A DNA stretch of 64,000 bases from contig QKWP01001095.1 in NCBI GenBank assembly GCA_003550325.1, positions 62,001 through 126,000 of the forward strand. Direction: 5' to 3'. The position numbers and the translations under genes were made by a program. Shown piece by piece: positions 44,294 to 56,412 of this stretch. The number at the start of each line of letters is the position of its first letter. Position 1 is the first letter of the stretch. The DNA comes from Gigaspora rosea (lineage: Eukaryota > Glomeromycota > Glomeromycetes > Diversisporales > Gigasporaceae). The notes beneath the pieces were generated by a model. The model saw only the letters and a program-made list of their open reading frames with translations, had not been told where the DNA came from and made no database searches.

Positions 44294-45489
44294 TGGTACT
44301 ATAGTACTATTTAAGACAAAAAATATTTAGTTGATGTGATAGTATATTAGTATAAAAGGTTTAAATTATTTTGGTTAACTTAATTGTATCTATTATTAAG
44401 AGCAAAAGGTTAAAATTTTCTTGACTTTATAGTAGCATTTTTTTAAATAATTTAACAAACAAAAGATTTTAAAAATTCATTTGCTTAATTTGAAAAAGCT
44501 TTTATGTTGACACAAATACTTTTTACTAAAGTTTTAAATTCTTTTTGCTAAAATTCTTATGAGTGATGCAATAGTACTATTAAGAATGATAGGCTTTTAA
44601 AATTCTGTTAGCTACTACAATAGTATTTTTTAGGATAAAAGGATTTATAATTCTTTTGTGGATATAATAGTACTCTTTAGACAAAAGCTTAGCTAACAAG
44701 TAGAATTATCTAAGATAAAACTTAAAAGCATTAGCTGACATATTATTTAGAGCAAAATTTTAAAAATTACTAGTACTATTTATTAAAGCTTTAAAATTCT
44801 CTTGATATTTAAGTAAATGAATAGTTTAGGATTTTTGGTTGGTACAATAGTGTAAGTTCTTAAAATTCTTAGCTGGTCAAAAATTTTTTTGTAATTAAAA
44901 AATAATATTAGAAGAGCATAAAAATGAATAAATAATTTAAATATTTACTTTTTAATCTGTCATGAAATTTCTTGATTTATTTACTGGTATTAAAAAAATT
45001 TACATATTGTTATATTATACTCATAAAATAATCATGTTATTTAATAGTAACTACATGGATGAAGGCCATGTGATTTTACTATTAATTTATAAAATATACT
45101 GTATTTACTGATACTCATTAAATAACAAAAATGTATAAATTAATTAAGATTTGTATAGAAATTTGCTGTAAAAAATTTGATTACTGTACTTACAATAGTA
45201 ATGGGCAATATGTGTGATCCATGTGAGATTTTTAATATAAAATTATCTGCTCTATGTTAGCATTACATCTTTCTGGTACAACCTAATTTTGCCAACAGCT
45301 ATTTTACTGACAAACAAATTTGGTTTGATTTAGGGTTAGGGTTGGTTTACTTTATTATTAGTGTTAGCTAAAGATAAATTGTCATTAAAATGCTATTAGT
45401 GAAATCTACTAAAACCTATCTTTTTATATATATATATACTAGGATAGTAATTCAGCTAACTAATCAAAACTATATATATATATTTTTTT
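44294..45489. other. AT-rich intergenic sequence
   Basis: Degenerate reiterations of 'aatagtactatt', 'aaaattctt' and 'agctga/agctaa' words at 44290-44890 suggest an old tandem repeat. No gene and no element ends. Confidence 0.4.
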
Positions 45490-46170
45490 ACCAGGAACGA
45501 ATGCAATGAGTGCATGGTTTTACGCTGTTTGGAGTGGTATTTGTCCGCAAAATCTTAATTTTGATTGGTCTGCATGACTTATTCGTCAAATTTTGTTTAT
45601 TTTTCACGTGTGAATTCATCACACTATTATTTTTCATGTATGAATCCATTACACCTTATATGCATACATATGTATGTGTATTCTCGTAATATGTAGTACA
45701 ATATGAGATTGATGAAAGTGCCTATATGTGCAAATCTATGATTACGCATAATTACATAATAATTTAAAATGCAGGGAATCGCAAACATAAGTTGCAATAG
45801 CTAATAATATTAAAAGCAATGTTTTTAGACGCAAAAATTGGTGACCCGATGCAATTTGATTTGTCTATTTATCTGATATTTGGCATTTTTCATTTTTTTT
45901 CATTGGATCTTTTATCGGGTTGATGAATGATAATTGCTGATTGTCAAAGCAATTTACGAAACGTTTTTTGGATAATCGGATGACCTGTAACGCCAAAATA
46001 AGGCTTATATCAAAGTACAATTATCCGTCTATTCCACTGGCCAATCAAATATTCTAATGTAGTCACACAAAATAGAGCTTATATCAATGTTTTTTAACAC
46101 CTTAAACAATGAATTTTCCAAATTCGCTTCTGTTCTTTATGATTTTGGGCTGACCATCGTCCTACCATAT

Positions 46171-46510
46171 GGAGTGCTCCGTATTAAAAGGGCCCATTTT
46201 TACAATTTTTTGAAAAATGAGTTTTTATTAAATTCATGTAAATTTTGACATAATTGATATTTTTCAATTATTAATAAAAGTTGATTTGCATAATAAAAAA
46301 TCAAGATAATTTAAAAAGAAAAATTACATGAGGCTGCGTAGAGCCAACACGTCACGAGATTATCCGATAGTCACCTGCCTTCTTTAACCAATCAAAATCG
46401 TGAAATTTAATTAATCCCGAATCAGTCCGAAAATCAAAACAAATGGTTAAACTCAATTATCTCAAAATGAGATAAATGTAAAAATGGGACCTTTTAATAC
46501 GGAGCACTCC
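46171..46510. mobile_element. MITE with about 37-bp inverted ends, 340 bp
   Basis: The left end ggagtgctccgtattaaaag continues through ggcccatttttac; the right end is its mirror (gtaaaaatgggacc, then ttttaatacggagcactcc), with about two mismatches in 37. The flanks are atat on both sides, so a TA or 4-bp duplication. The outermost ten bases (ggagtgctcc) are almost self-complementary. There is no ORF; the frame at 46484-46693 starts inside the right end and is not a gene. Confidence 0.85.
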
Positions 46511-47109
46511 ATATATGGTTGTTATATGTTATGTAACGTAATTGATTCATTTTTGGCTGTTGTTCTCTTTAATGCAGAGATCGACATAAAAATTTTCTCG
46601 CAACACCCAGAAAAGGAAATTTTTACTCTCGCCATTTTTTATATATATTATATATATATTATATATACTGTATATATATATTTAACATACTAGAAAAAAA
46701 AACAAAAAAAAATTGAATCGTTTAAAAAACAATTAAATTTTAGTAAAGAAAGTATCCTTTTGGCATTATATGCCAACTTCCATCTATAGTTATGCTTCTA
46801 CTTTTCAAATTTTTTTAGACTTTGCATTTTTTTTTCTCCGAATATTTTGACGGTATGACGAATTGATAATCAATGATCGTCAAATAATATAATGAAAGGC
46901 AAAAGAACTATAGCAGCAAAGCGAACTCAGCGTCCTAAGCCCCCTGATCAATACAAAATTTATGTGATTTGTCACACGTAGATCAATTTGCACTATATTC
47001 ATTTACCAATAGCAATTTAGATTCAGATTTGAATATATTAATTGTATAACATTTAGTAACTGTTATATTTGGCAGGTGATAAGGTCACAATATTATCATT
47101 TCACATGAC

Positions 47110-47540
47110 TAATAAAAGCTTTAAAGTTAATGCACCAGCTTTGGCCCAGAGGGGTCCATATTGTTGTATTATATTCAAGACGGAACATCTAATGACAGAA
47201 TGAAAATGCTTTAATCTAATGCACAAGCTTTGGCCCCAGAGAGAGCCCAAATTAGTGCATTAAATTCAAAACAGAATATCTAATGACAGAAAGGAAATGC
47301 TTTAAATTTAATGCATCAACTTTGCCCAATTTATGCATTGAATTCAGGATGGAAAACCTAATGTCGGAAAGGAAATGCTTTAAATTTAATGCACCAGCTT
47401 TGGCCCCGGAAGGGCCAAATTTGGTTCATTAAATTCAAGATGGAACACCTAATAACTAAAGCAAATACTTTAAATCAAATGCACTAGCTTTGGCCCGGAA
47501 GGGCCCAAATTGGTGCATTAAATTTAAGACACTTTATGAT
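47110..47540 (+). repeat. Five tandem units, about 85-92 bp, each with a hairpin
   Basis: Each unit reads roughly ttaatgcaccagctttggcc, then cggaagggcccaaattggtg, cattaaattcaaga, tggaacatctaatgacagaa and aggaaatgcttt. Within the unit, taatgcacca...ggcc pairs with gggcc...tggtgcatta, so every unit could fold. Unit starts are near 47129, 47219, 47308, 47386 and 47477. Non-coding. Confidence 0.85.
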
Positions 47541-48120
47541 AGGAAAGCTTAAGAAAAATTTTCTTTCCGAAATAAAAATAAGAATAAAACAAATAATTTA
47601 TTACATTTAGTATATGGGTGGTGAAGCCATTCGCATGATCATGTTCTAGTTATACTTAATAAAGCTATTTTAAACAAAAAAATAGCTAAAAAAAAAAAGT
47701 CAATCAAAGTTTCACTAATTGGAAGGCATTTATATAATGGTCTAAAGTTTAAGAATAAGTGCAAGTGCAAGAAAAATGCAAGCGCAAGTGCAAAAACAAG
47801 AACAACATGATATTAATAAAATAGTGAATATATTAGCAAATACTAGAAAAAATTTACATTCCACTAAAAATTTATTATTAATACTAATTTTCTCTGCGGT
47901 TCTTATAGTTGTAATTTTATATCGACACACCACACAATAATATTATGGTTATATCCAAAATGTGATCAATGTGCTAAAACTAATATAGCAACATGATCAA
48001 GTAATTATGTTTTAACGCTTTTGTTTGGTTATACAGCCCATGATCAAAATGTTAAGACTAAATACATATCGATGAGCAAGTTATGATCAAGAATATCATC
48101 CTATCAATCTTGCCAAATCA

Positions 48121-48837
48121 AACACAATCAAAGCTTCTAAATATTCATCAAACCAATTCTAAGAAACATTTAAAATTCAAACTCCAGAAACAATAATTTT
48201 GAATGATTATAATAATACCATTCAAACGAACGTGCAAAAACTGAAACCATAGATAACTCAATTAATTCTAATAATTTTGATCAAAAAAATAAAATACCCT
48301 TATCTAAAAAAAAAAAACAGAAAATACTATATCTAATCAAAATAAAAATAAAAAATGATCAAATCAAACTATATGCGATCCTAAACGATCATCTTTAGTA
48401 ATAGATTTAGCTAATTCGATGATGAATAAATATAATTATTTTATCATTTAAAATTTTATTCCTTAAATATTTTTTTCCTATTGTAATTTGTAATATTTTC
48501 TTGATAAATTTTCTTTAATATTTTTTTTTAAAAAATATTTATAAAGTTGAGCTATTTATTTTAAAAATTGTATGTATATATGAAGACCCATAAAAAAAGA
48601 AGAAGTAGGCAAAAAATTTTGATTCCGTAATTTTATAAAAATTATGGTCTATTATTCTAATTCTTCGAGAAATTGCATTTTTTTGTAAAAAAATTTTTTT
48701 GACCTACTGCCTCTTTTTGCTGTGGGATTCCTATATGCTAAAATCAAATTAAAATATAAATAATTTTCTAAATACTATTAATTCTCAAACGACTTATATT
48801 TAAACTCAATTCTTTCTTATAAAATTTGATCAATAAC
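48121..48837. other. AT-rich intergenic sequence, possible coding relic
   Basis: 48200-48340 translates in one frame to N/K/Q-rich text (TETIDNSINSNNFDQKNKIP), which may be a decayed low-complexity protein part but may be composition only. No other feature. Confidence 0.3.
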
Positions 48838-49062
48838 TGTGACAGATTAAAATGAAATCAGATTAAAATAAAAATTTTCTATTTTTTAAGCAAAGTTTTA
48901 AAATTTTTTATGGGACATTTTTGGGGGGTTTTTTTAGCATTAGGGTTAGGGTTATGGTTAGGGTTATTAATAAATGAGTATATGTGGGTTTTATAAGCTT
49001 TAAAGGTGAGCAAGAGAGGTCCCCAGTTTCATTTTAATCTGATTTCATTTTAATCTGCTACA
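48838..49062 (+). mobile_element. MITE with internal TTAGGG repeats, copy 2
   Basis: Same orientation and almost the same sequence as 8645-8870: tgtgacagattaaaatgaaa at the left, cattttaatctgatttc and ttttaatctgctaca at the right, and gcattagggttagggtta in the middle. A caataac direct repeat flanks it, as in copy 1, so either the target is preferred or the flanking bases belong to the element. Confidence 0.75.
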
Positions 49063-49339
49063 ATAACTAAAAAAATTTATACTACTAAACGCGTTACGTA
49101 AGCAACGTAAGTTATGCTAGTTTATAATAAATAGCATAGACTATTAAAATAACAAACATATAATTATTCACTACTATCAAAATACACTAATGAAATGCTA
49201 GTTCAACAATAATCTATTAAACATTAAATATGTATTCAGTTCTTATTGATTTCCTATTTATGTTTGCTTTAACTATTTGTTAACTATATACCTTCGTTTC
49301 TGGTTTCTAGCGTGACAGCATCGCGCAGCTACTTTATTA

Positions 49340-50631
49340 AATATTAGAGGTGTAGCTCCTGCCCAAACTTTATTAATACTTAAGCAAATTGACATATGGT
49401 GGTGCCTTTTATATATACATATTATATACAAGTATTAAGACTAGGACTTCAGCTGTGAAACCTTTTATCTACAGCTAAAACCCACCAGAGCCTTCTATAT
49501 TCCTATTTATATAGTTGACCTGGATTTGTACGTCCCTTCTCAACCAACAATCACATTCACATATCCGCCACTTTACCCACATTTCCTAATTTGTTACTTC
49601 CAATTTGGTGTGTGTTGCCAGGTAGGCACTTGATGCTTCCAAGTTGGTGTACCTGAAATCTGGTTACCTAGAAAATTCCTTACTAGTGCACTTCTCAGGG
49701 GTTCATATCTCAAGCCATGCAGCTGCCTCTACCACATTGGGTAAGTATCTCAAGCCTGCATGCTGCCCAACTAGCCGGTTTCCTGCGACTTGAGGACCCA
49801 GGATTTAACGTTCCGAATTTGGAAATATGCGAACAACTGTACTTTCTACTATGGTAATGAGGTACCTGGGCATGTTTCGCAATGCTTCCAGTACCGAATA
49901 TAGTTGAATAGCATTATGAGGCTAGAGAGAACCTGATCACAACTGCATGTACTTATACCAACATATACCCGTATTGGTGTTCCCAAATTCTCTTAGCATC
50001 CGAAGACTCCCATATGGGTACGCCCAGAGCTCCGTTGGGTCCTAACACGTACACTTCTCTATGTTTACACCTCTTATTGGCTAATTAGTTCTGTCTGCCC
50101 TTGCAAAGTTCACTAGACCCTAGTACCCGGTTAGTCACTCTTTGGATCCTTTTCACCAGTTATCCAGACTACCAATCCAGTTGGCCCGGAAGGATAGGTC
50201 TGCCAGGCTTTAGATGCCTAAGGTCTCCCTTTTTTTGGTTCATGCTTCTATAACACATGACCTGACCTTTTCCTCCGGTGCAACTCCGGCAGCTAGCTTG
50301 GTGGGCCCCCTTTGCTATATGGGCTCTTGCCCGTCCAGATTTCCCTGTCAGTCACCGCTAAGATCCTTTTCCCCAGTACCGTCGAAAGTCCAGCTACCTC
50401 TCCACTCAGAGCTTGCCAAACGGGTTTCAATTGTTCCGGTCCCTTGGATTTGGCTGTGTAACTTACATAACTACGCCAAAGCTTCCATTCAAGTAGTAGT
50501 ACCAAGGTTACAGATAATATACCCGACCGATCGATGAACAAATGTTACTGTAACACAGGCCTATTTTTTCAATTCATCTCCAGTGGAATTTGGGGGTGAC
50601 AACCAGACAGCTTCTCTATATCGCCACACCC
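49340..50631 (-). mobile_element. tRNA-headed SINE, copy 3, about 1.29 kb
   Basis: On the minus strand it starts at 50631 with gggtgtggcgatatagagaa and runs to about 49340. The tRNA-like head is damaged: the B-box region is deleted (gtcacccccaaattccactg). The body is longer than in the other copies but aligns well, for example cttgaatggaagctttggcg, aacccgtttggcaagc, gccggagttgcaccggagga, ggccaactggattggtagtc and gcaagggcag. No flanking TSD found and the 3' end is approximate. The overlapping frames at 50214-50541 are incidental. Confidence 0.75.
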
Positions 50632-51738
50632 TGTTAATCAAAACTATATTATTAAACTATAATATTTAATATATTATAGGTTTTTCACATTATACAAACA
50701 AAATTAATTTGACAATAATATTAATAAGCAATAAAATATATTATTAAAATCTTAGTTTCAATATGATTCAATATATAAAAAATCAAGGAATTAGTAAAAA
50801 TTTTTATAGATTGTTGTAACATAATAGAAAACAAAGTTACACTCAAAAATATTTTGCTAATATGTAAGTTTTGAGTCTTTAACTAACATAATATATAAAT
50901 TTTATTAAAAAAATAATATCCAATAAGTACAATAAAATTTTATTAGAACTTTTGCAGAAAATTAAATGTAACTTTTTGGAAATATTTTTATTTAAACACC
51001 ATACTAGTATATATGTATATAAGTACAGAAATAAATTTTTTAAGTTGTCATTATTAATAAAATAGAAAATCTAGACTTTAATTTTTTGTATAAAATATTA
51101 CACCACGAATGTTGTATATTATATAGGTGAAATCTCTAATTTTAATAATTATATAATATAAATGGTAAGACTAAATAAAATTTGAACTATTATTTAAACT
51201 ACTTTAATAATTATCTATTTTACATTGGTACTAAACTTAGTATACTACAAAAAAATTGTTTTTGGACTAACTATTTAAAAAATTTTATTTATATTCTACT
51301 AAAATAAATTTTGATATTAAACTAATATCTGTATACAATTTGAATAATATTTATTAATAAAATTTTGTATAAAACAGTTTTAAAACTGCTGTTTTTTATA
51401 AAAATTTTCTGTACTTAATTTAGTACAGTAATAAAAAATTAATATTGCTAAAGATTTTTGATAAAATATAAAAATATAAAATTTTTAGATTATTTTAGTT
51501 CAAATTTTGATTTTAAAAAAATTATTTTATTTAAAAACATTTTTAAAATAGTTATATAAGCATATTTAAGGTAATACAAATCTAAATATATTAGTCTATT
51601 TTTATATTTTATATAGTAAATCATATGTTTTTATTAATAAATTTTATAAAAAAATTGCTAAACTTAAATTTTTTATGGGTTTTATAATTTACCACCATGG
51701 CAATGTACTGCCACCTTGATCAACCAATTAGAATAAAG
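50632..51738. other. Extremely AT-rich intergenic sequence
   Basis: Very low G+C with words such as aaattttgtataaaa and actaaatttagta. I see no coding sequence, no element ends and no tandem structure. Confidence 0.45.
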
Positions 51739-51988
51739 GATCAGGTGTAACATGAAATCAAAGCGATTATGATTTTTTTCAAAAATCGGCTATAGCGCGA
51801 AATTTTGTCTATGAAATCATTTTTCATGCATTAACAAAAAAAATTACTCTCAAAATTTTGGATTAGCATCTTTTTGCTAAATTGCCCTACCCTAACACTA
51901 ACCCTTATCCTAACCCTATCCCTCACCCTCACCCTAACTCTAAACTAATGAATTAATTTATTGTTTTGATTTTACATTACACCAGATC
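51739..51988. mobile_element. MITE, 250 bp, with CCCTAA-like interior
   Basis: Left gatcaggtgtaacatgaaat and right attttacattacaccagatc are inverted with three or four mismatches over 22 bases. The interior at 51888-51950 is a degenerate run of ccctaa and taaccc words. A clear TSD is not visible (the flanks are agaataaag and ttataggg). The pattern of a telomere-like tract inside a MITE recalls 8645 and 48838, but the ends are unrelated. Confidence 0.55.
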
Positions 51989-52554
51989 TTATAGGGTGCG
52001 GTGTATCACATATGCGAAAAAATCAAAATTCATTTTTTATAACTATTATCCTACTAATTCAATTTTAATAATTTTATATTATTAAAATCAGAAAAATTAA
52101 CACTAAATATAATAAAATTTAAAAAGAACTTGATTAAATAAAATTTTACTATTTTTATTTTTATAAAATTTAACTAAAATCTTAGTATCAAAAAATATAC
52201 TCAAAAATTTTTAAACTTGCTAATATAACTTTTGTTAAATTAGCTAACTTTTAAATATACTAAAATAAAATATAAATATATATATATTTAATTTAAAGTT
52301 AATAAAAAAATTTTCAAAATTTGAATTTTATAACTGTTCTAAATTTAGTATTTTGTACTAAATTTAGTATAGTAAATGGATAGTTTTTAAAATAATATTT
52401 AATAAAGCAGTTAATATTATAAATTAACAAATAATTTATTTAAAAAGTATACTAAATCTAGTACAAAATACTAAATCTAGTACAGGTAAATTAATTTATT
52501 AAAAAATATACTTACTTTCTTAAGTTCTAATTATATAAAAAAATGTTACAGATT
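51989..52554. other. Extremely AT-rich intergenic sequence
   Basis: Repeated actaaatttagtat / actaaatctagtac words at 52340-52490 form small dyads. Otherwise nothing. Confidence 0.4.
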
Positions 52555-53560
52555 TCTTCAAGTTTATTAATAATTTTTTTTATCTAAAGGTACATCATCT
52601 AAATTGCTTTCTTGATATATTGAAATCAAATATTCAGAATGTTGATTAATAGAGCTATTGATCTTTTTTAAGATTTTATTTTGGTTAGTGTTATCAAATC
52701 GCTCTTCAACATCTAAGGAAAGATAAGTAAATTCTTCTGGTAATTCTATATTATATTTATGTGAAATAGCAAATATTTGTTTATAGGGTAGAGTATCTTA
52801 AATATGCTTTACAATTGCAGATAAAATTATTATTATAATATCAACTATATAATCATATTCATTTTGAGTTGATATTATAATAAATATAGATTCATTCAAA
52901 CAAAAAATTGAATTACTATCAATGTTAATTGAATTGGTTTTAAATTTTCAGCAGGTTTTGTGGTGTGAACCTATTTGACCAATATTTAATTCATATCAAA
53001 TAGTTTCTTTATAATAATCTTTTAAAATATTTACTATCAATTTATTAATAAAAAAATCAATATGGTGATTAAGATATGCTACAAGGTAAATATACTTAGT
53101 TTTTTTATAATATACTTCAATATAATTATTTGTATTTGTACCATTAAGATAATTATAATGTTAATATTTTATCCATATTTCTGTAATTAAAAATTTTGTT
53201 ATAATAAATTAATACTTTTAAATACAAAAAAGAACAATATTATATTTTAACACTATATACCTAACAATTATAAATACAATTATTTAAAAATATAAATGTT
53301 TAGTTTATCTTTTTTTTAATATATTCAACAAAGTATAGCACTGCTATTGTATACTACCATTTTTGTATAAATTGGTTAATTGTAATATCTACATTATTCT
53401 CATAATCAATATTAAGCAATTGGTTCATATCATTAAACAAACTATTCTGGTTTTCTGATTTGATTTTTTTAGAAATCCAATGTCTCCAAGTACGTTTAAC
53501 ATGCTACTAGCATAAAAAAACTTTAGACTGAAAAAATACATTGTGAATAATATTTATTTC
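52555..53560 (-). pseudogene. MULE-like transposase C-terminal remnant
   Basis: Reading the minus strand from about 53500, protein-like blocks appear in order across several frames: VKRTWRHWISKKIKSENQ, NDMNQLLNIDYENNVDITIN, QFIQKW, then NYLNGTNTNNYIEVYYKKTK, YLNHHIDFFINKL, INIDSNSIFCLNESIFII, EYDYIVDI followed by a decayed ...VKH, and finally YNIELPEEFTYLSLDVEERF to a stop near 52555. The 'H-W..KI ... NN-E-Y...K..YL...RN-H.D' order and the SWIM-like Cys/His end resemble MULE transposases of repeat-rich fungi, judged by eye from general knowledge of the family. Many stops and frameshifts, no intact ORF; the catalytic DDE part would lie upstream and is not seen. Confidence 0.5.
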
Positions 53561-53579
53561 TGCATTATTATTATCTAGC

Positions 53580-55660
53580 ATTACAATTTTTAATATTAAA
53601 TATATAACATCATAAATAGTACTAGTAAATTGTGTATTATAAATAGTTCTATTATAATTCCAATAAATAGCACTATAAAAGTACTATTTATAATTATAAT
53701 AACTAGTACTATAGATGGCCTAATTGTAAAGCACTATTTGTAATTATGATAAATAGCACTACAAATAGTACCAAATATATAGCACTATTAGTAGTGCTAG
53801 TAAATAGTGCACTATAAATAGTGCTAGTTATAATTTAATAAATTAGCTCTATAAAGAGTAGTATTTATAATAATAATGACTAGCACTATAGGTAGTGCTA
53901 AAGTATAGTACTATAAATAGTGCTATTTGTAATTATGATAAATAGCACTGTAAATAGTACCAAATATATAGCACTAAGAATAATGCTATTTGTAAAGCAT
54001 TATAAACAGTGCTATTTGTAATTACGATAAATAGTACTGTAAATAGTGCCAAATATATGGACTATTAATAGTGCTAAAAAACTATGCACTTATACTAGTT
54101 ATAATTTAATAAATAGTACTATAAATAGCACTATTTATAGTCTAATTGTAAAGTTTATAAACAGTCCTATTTGTAATTATAATAAATAGCACTATAAATA
54201 GTGCCAAATATATAGCACTATAAATAGTGCTAATAAATATTGCACTATAAATAGTGCTAATTATAATTCCAATAAATAGCACTATAAATAGTGCTATAAT
54301 AACTAGCACTGTAAATGGTGCTAATATTATAGTACTATAAACAGTGCTATTTATATAGTCTAATTGTAAAGTCTATAAAACAGTCCTATTTGTAATTATG
54401 ATAAATAGTACTACACGAAGCGAATAAAAACTAAGAACTATCAAACTATAAATTATGCTAAAATAAGATGATACTATAAATAGTGCCAAATATATAGCAC
54501 CTTAAATAGTGCTAATAAATATTGCACTATAAATAGTGCTAGTTATAATTCCAATAAATAGCACTATAAATAGTGCTATAATAACTAGCACTGTAAATGG
54601 TGCTAATATTATAGCACTATAAACAGTGCTATTTATAATTATAATATATAGCACTGTAAATAGTGCCAAATATATAGCACCATTAATAATTCTAGTAAAT
54701 ATCCTGTACAGGAAAAGATATAAATAAGTATTAAGGATTTGGTTAAAGTCGAATATGCAATCAGTGGAGACTGAAGGGATAATCTATTACTGAATCACTA
54801 CAATAAATAGAGATACAGATGCTATAAACAGTCCTATTTGTAATTATGATAAATAGCACTGTAAATAGTGCTAATTATATAGCACTATTAATAGTACTAG
54901 TAAATAATACATATAAATAGCACTATAAATAGTGCTATTTAAAATTATAATAACTAGTACTGTAAATGGTGCTAATATTATAGCACTATAAACAGTGCTA
55001 TTTATAATGATGATATATAGCACTGTAAATAGTGCCAAATATATAGTACCATTAATAATGCTGGTAAATAAAGCACTATAAACAGTGCTATTTGTAATTA
55101 TAATAAATAGCACTATAAATAGTGACAATTATATAGCACCATTAATAGTACTAGTAAATAATGCACTATAAATAGTGCTAATTATAATTCCAATAAATAG
55201 CACTATAAATAGTGCTATTTATAATTATAATGACTAGTACTGTAGATAGTGCTATTTTTATAGCACTTCAAATAGTGCTATTTGTAATTATGACAAATAG
55301 CACTATAAATAGTGCCAAATATATAGCGCTATAAAATAGTGCTACTAATTACATAAATAGCACTATAAATAATGTTATAACCATAGATAGTCTAACTATA
55401 TAGCACTATAAATAGTACTATGCTATTTGTAATCATAATAAATAATACCATAAATAGTGCCAAGTATATAGCACCATAAATAGTACTATGCTATTTGTAA
55501 TTATAATAAATAATACCATAAATAGTGCCAAGTATATAGTACCATAAATAGTGCTAATTGTGAAAATAGCACTATTAATAGTAGTGCTACTTATAATGAT
55601 AACAACTAGCACCATAGACAGTGCCAATAATATAGCACAATAAATAGTGCTATTTCCAAC
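53580..55660. repeat. 2-kb array of the palindrome agcactataaatagtgct
   Basis: Several dozen copies of agcactat-aa-atagtgct and close variants (agcactgtaaatagtgcc, tagcactattaatagtgcta) occur at intervals of roughly 15-30 bases. Spacers recur too: atttgtaattatgataaat, ccaaatatat, agttataattccaataaat and ataattataatgactag. They form a loose higher-order unit of about 200 bp. Two unrelated inserts break the array (54412-54475 and 54705-54825). Minus-strand frames here (54871-55128, 55433-55627) are translations of the repeat. It could fold into serial hairpins. Confidence 0.92.
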
Positions 55661-56412
55661 ATATTATCTATTAGGAATAGCTGTGCAGCATGTGATGCAG
55701 CACAGAACCAATACAATTTCATGCGTGCATTGTAGTCTAGAGTTATTTGTATAATAAATTAAATTATTGTTTATTAAGCTTGATTATTTAGTTTTATTTT
55801 ATATATTTGTGTTAAGTTCATGTATTTAGAATTAATTTTTGAAGTATTGTTTGTTTAACTTAACAAAATTTGTGCATTTTTTGTGGTCTATTTTCATTTA
55901 GTGTTTTGTAACTTATGTCAGTGTGGAAGTCACATTTGGTGAATTGTTATCAAATTAGAGTAACTCACAGTGCATGATACCATGCAGATTCATGCAATAA
56001 TTTAAATATTCTTGTCTTTATATTTTTCTAAAAGAAAATAGTATTTTTTTTTATAATTATGCCAAAAATTATTATTATAGCATAAGTATAAATTGGTCCA
56101 GGTTCAATAATATTATCCAAGTTCCTGATGAAATGGTTTTGTCATTATGATGAAATTATTTCGTCATTTATCAATAGATCTGGAACATAAAATTTTATCA
56201 CTAACGTCAATTGCATCATAATGATGAATTTTGAATTAAATAAATAATGACGCCAGCATTGCATCATAATAGTGGTAAATAAAAATCTTAACTCCTTTCA
56301 AAAATAACTTAATGAAAATCATTATTCCTACTAAAAGAGGATTTTGCAAAAAAAAGGATAAGCGACATCAAGAAAGTTGAAGGAAACCATACCTACCACA
56401 TTTCATATTACT
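55661..56412. other. AT-rich intergenic sequence
   Basis: 56110-56290 has gatgaaat and atgacg words in both orientations (gatgaaatggttttgtcat; tgatgaaattatttcgtcat), like those in 4691-5631, so a related degenerate element may be present. No gene. Confidence 0.4.

Larger units (their letters stand above)
45490..48120 (+). repeat. Family F copy D, interrupted
   Basis: Begins with an accaggaacgaatg module, then tccgcaaaatctt and tgattggt. The mid block (tttttagacgcaaa, gacccgatgcaa, tctgatatttggcattttt) lies at about 45820-45960. The right arm lies at 47700-48115 (gtcaatcaaag, tggtctaaagttt, ttccactaaaa, atccaaaatgtgatcaatgt, gatgagcaagttatgatcaa). A MITE (46171-46510) and a hairpin minisatellite (47110-47540) lie inside. 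No intact ORF. Confidence 0.6.

Noticed and set aside
54871..55128. Membrane-like protein in the palindrome array
   Set aside because: The translation simply follows the repeat (NSTVYSA, LFTVL), and similar frames appear wherever the repeat allows.
53580..55660. CRISPR array
   Set aside because: The repeats are palindromic and frequent, but the spacers are themselves repeated and variable in length, the DNA is eukaryotic in character, and no cas genes are present.
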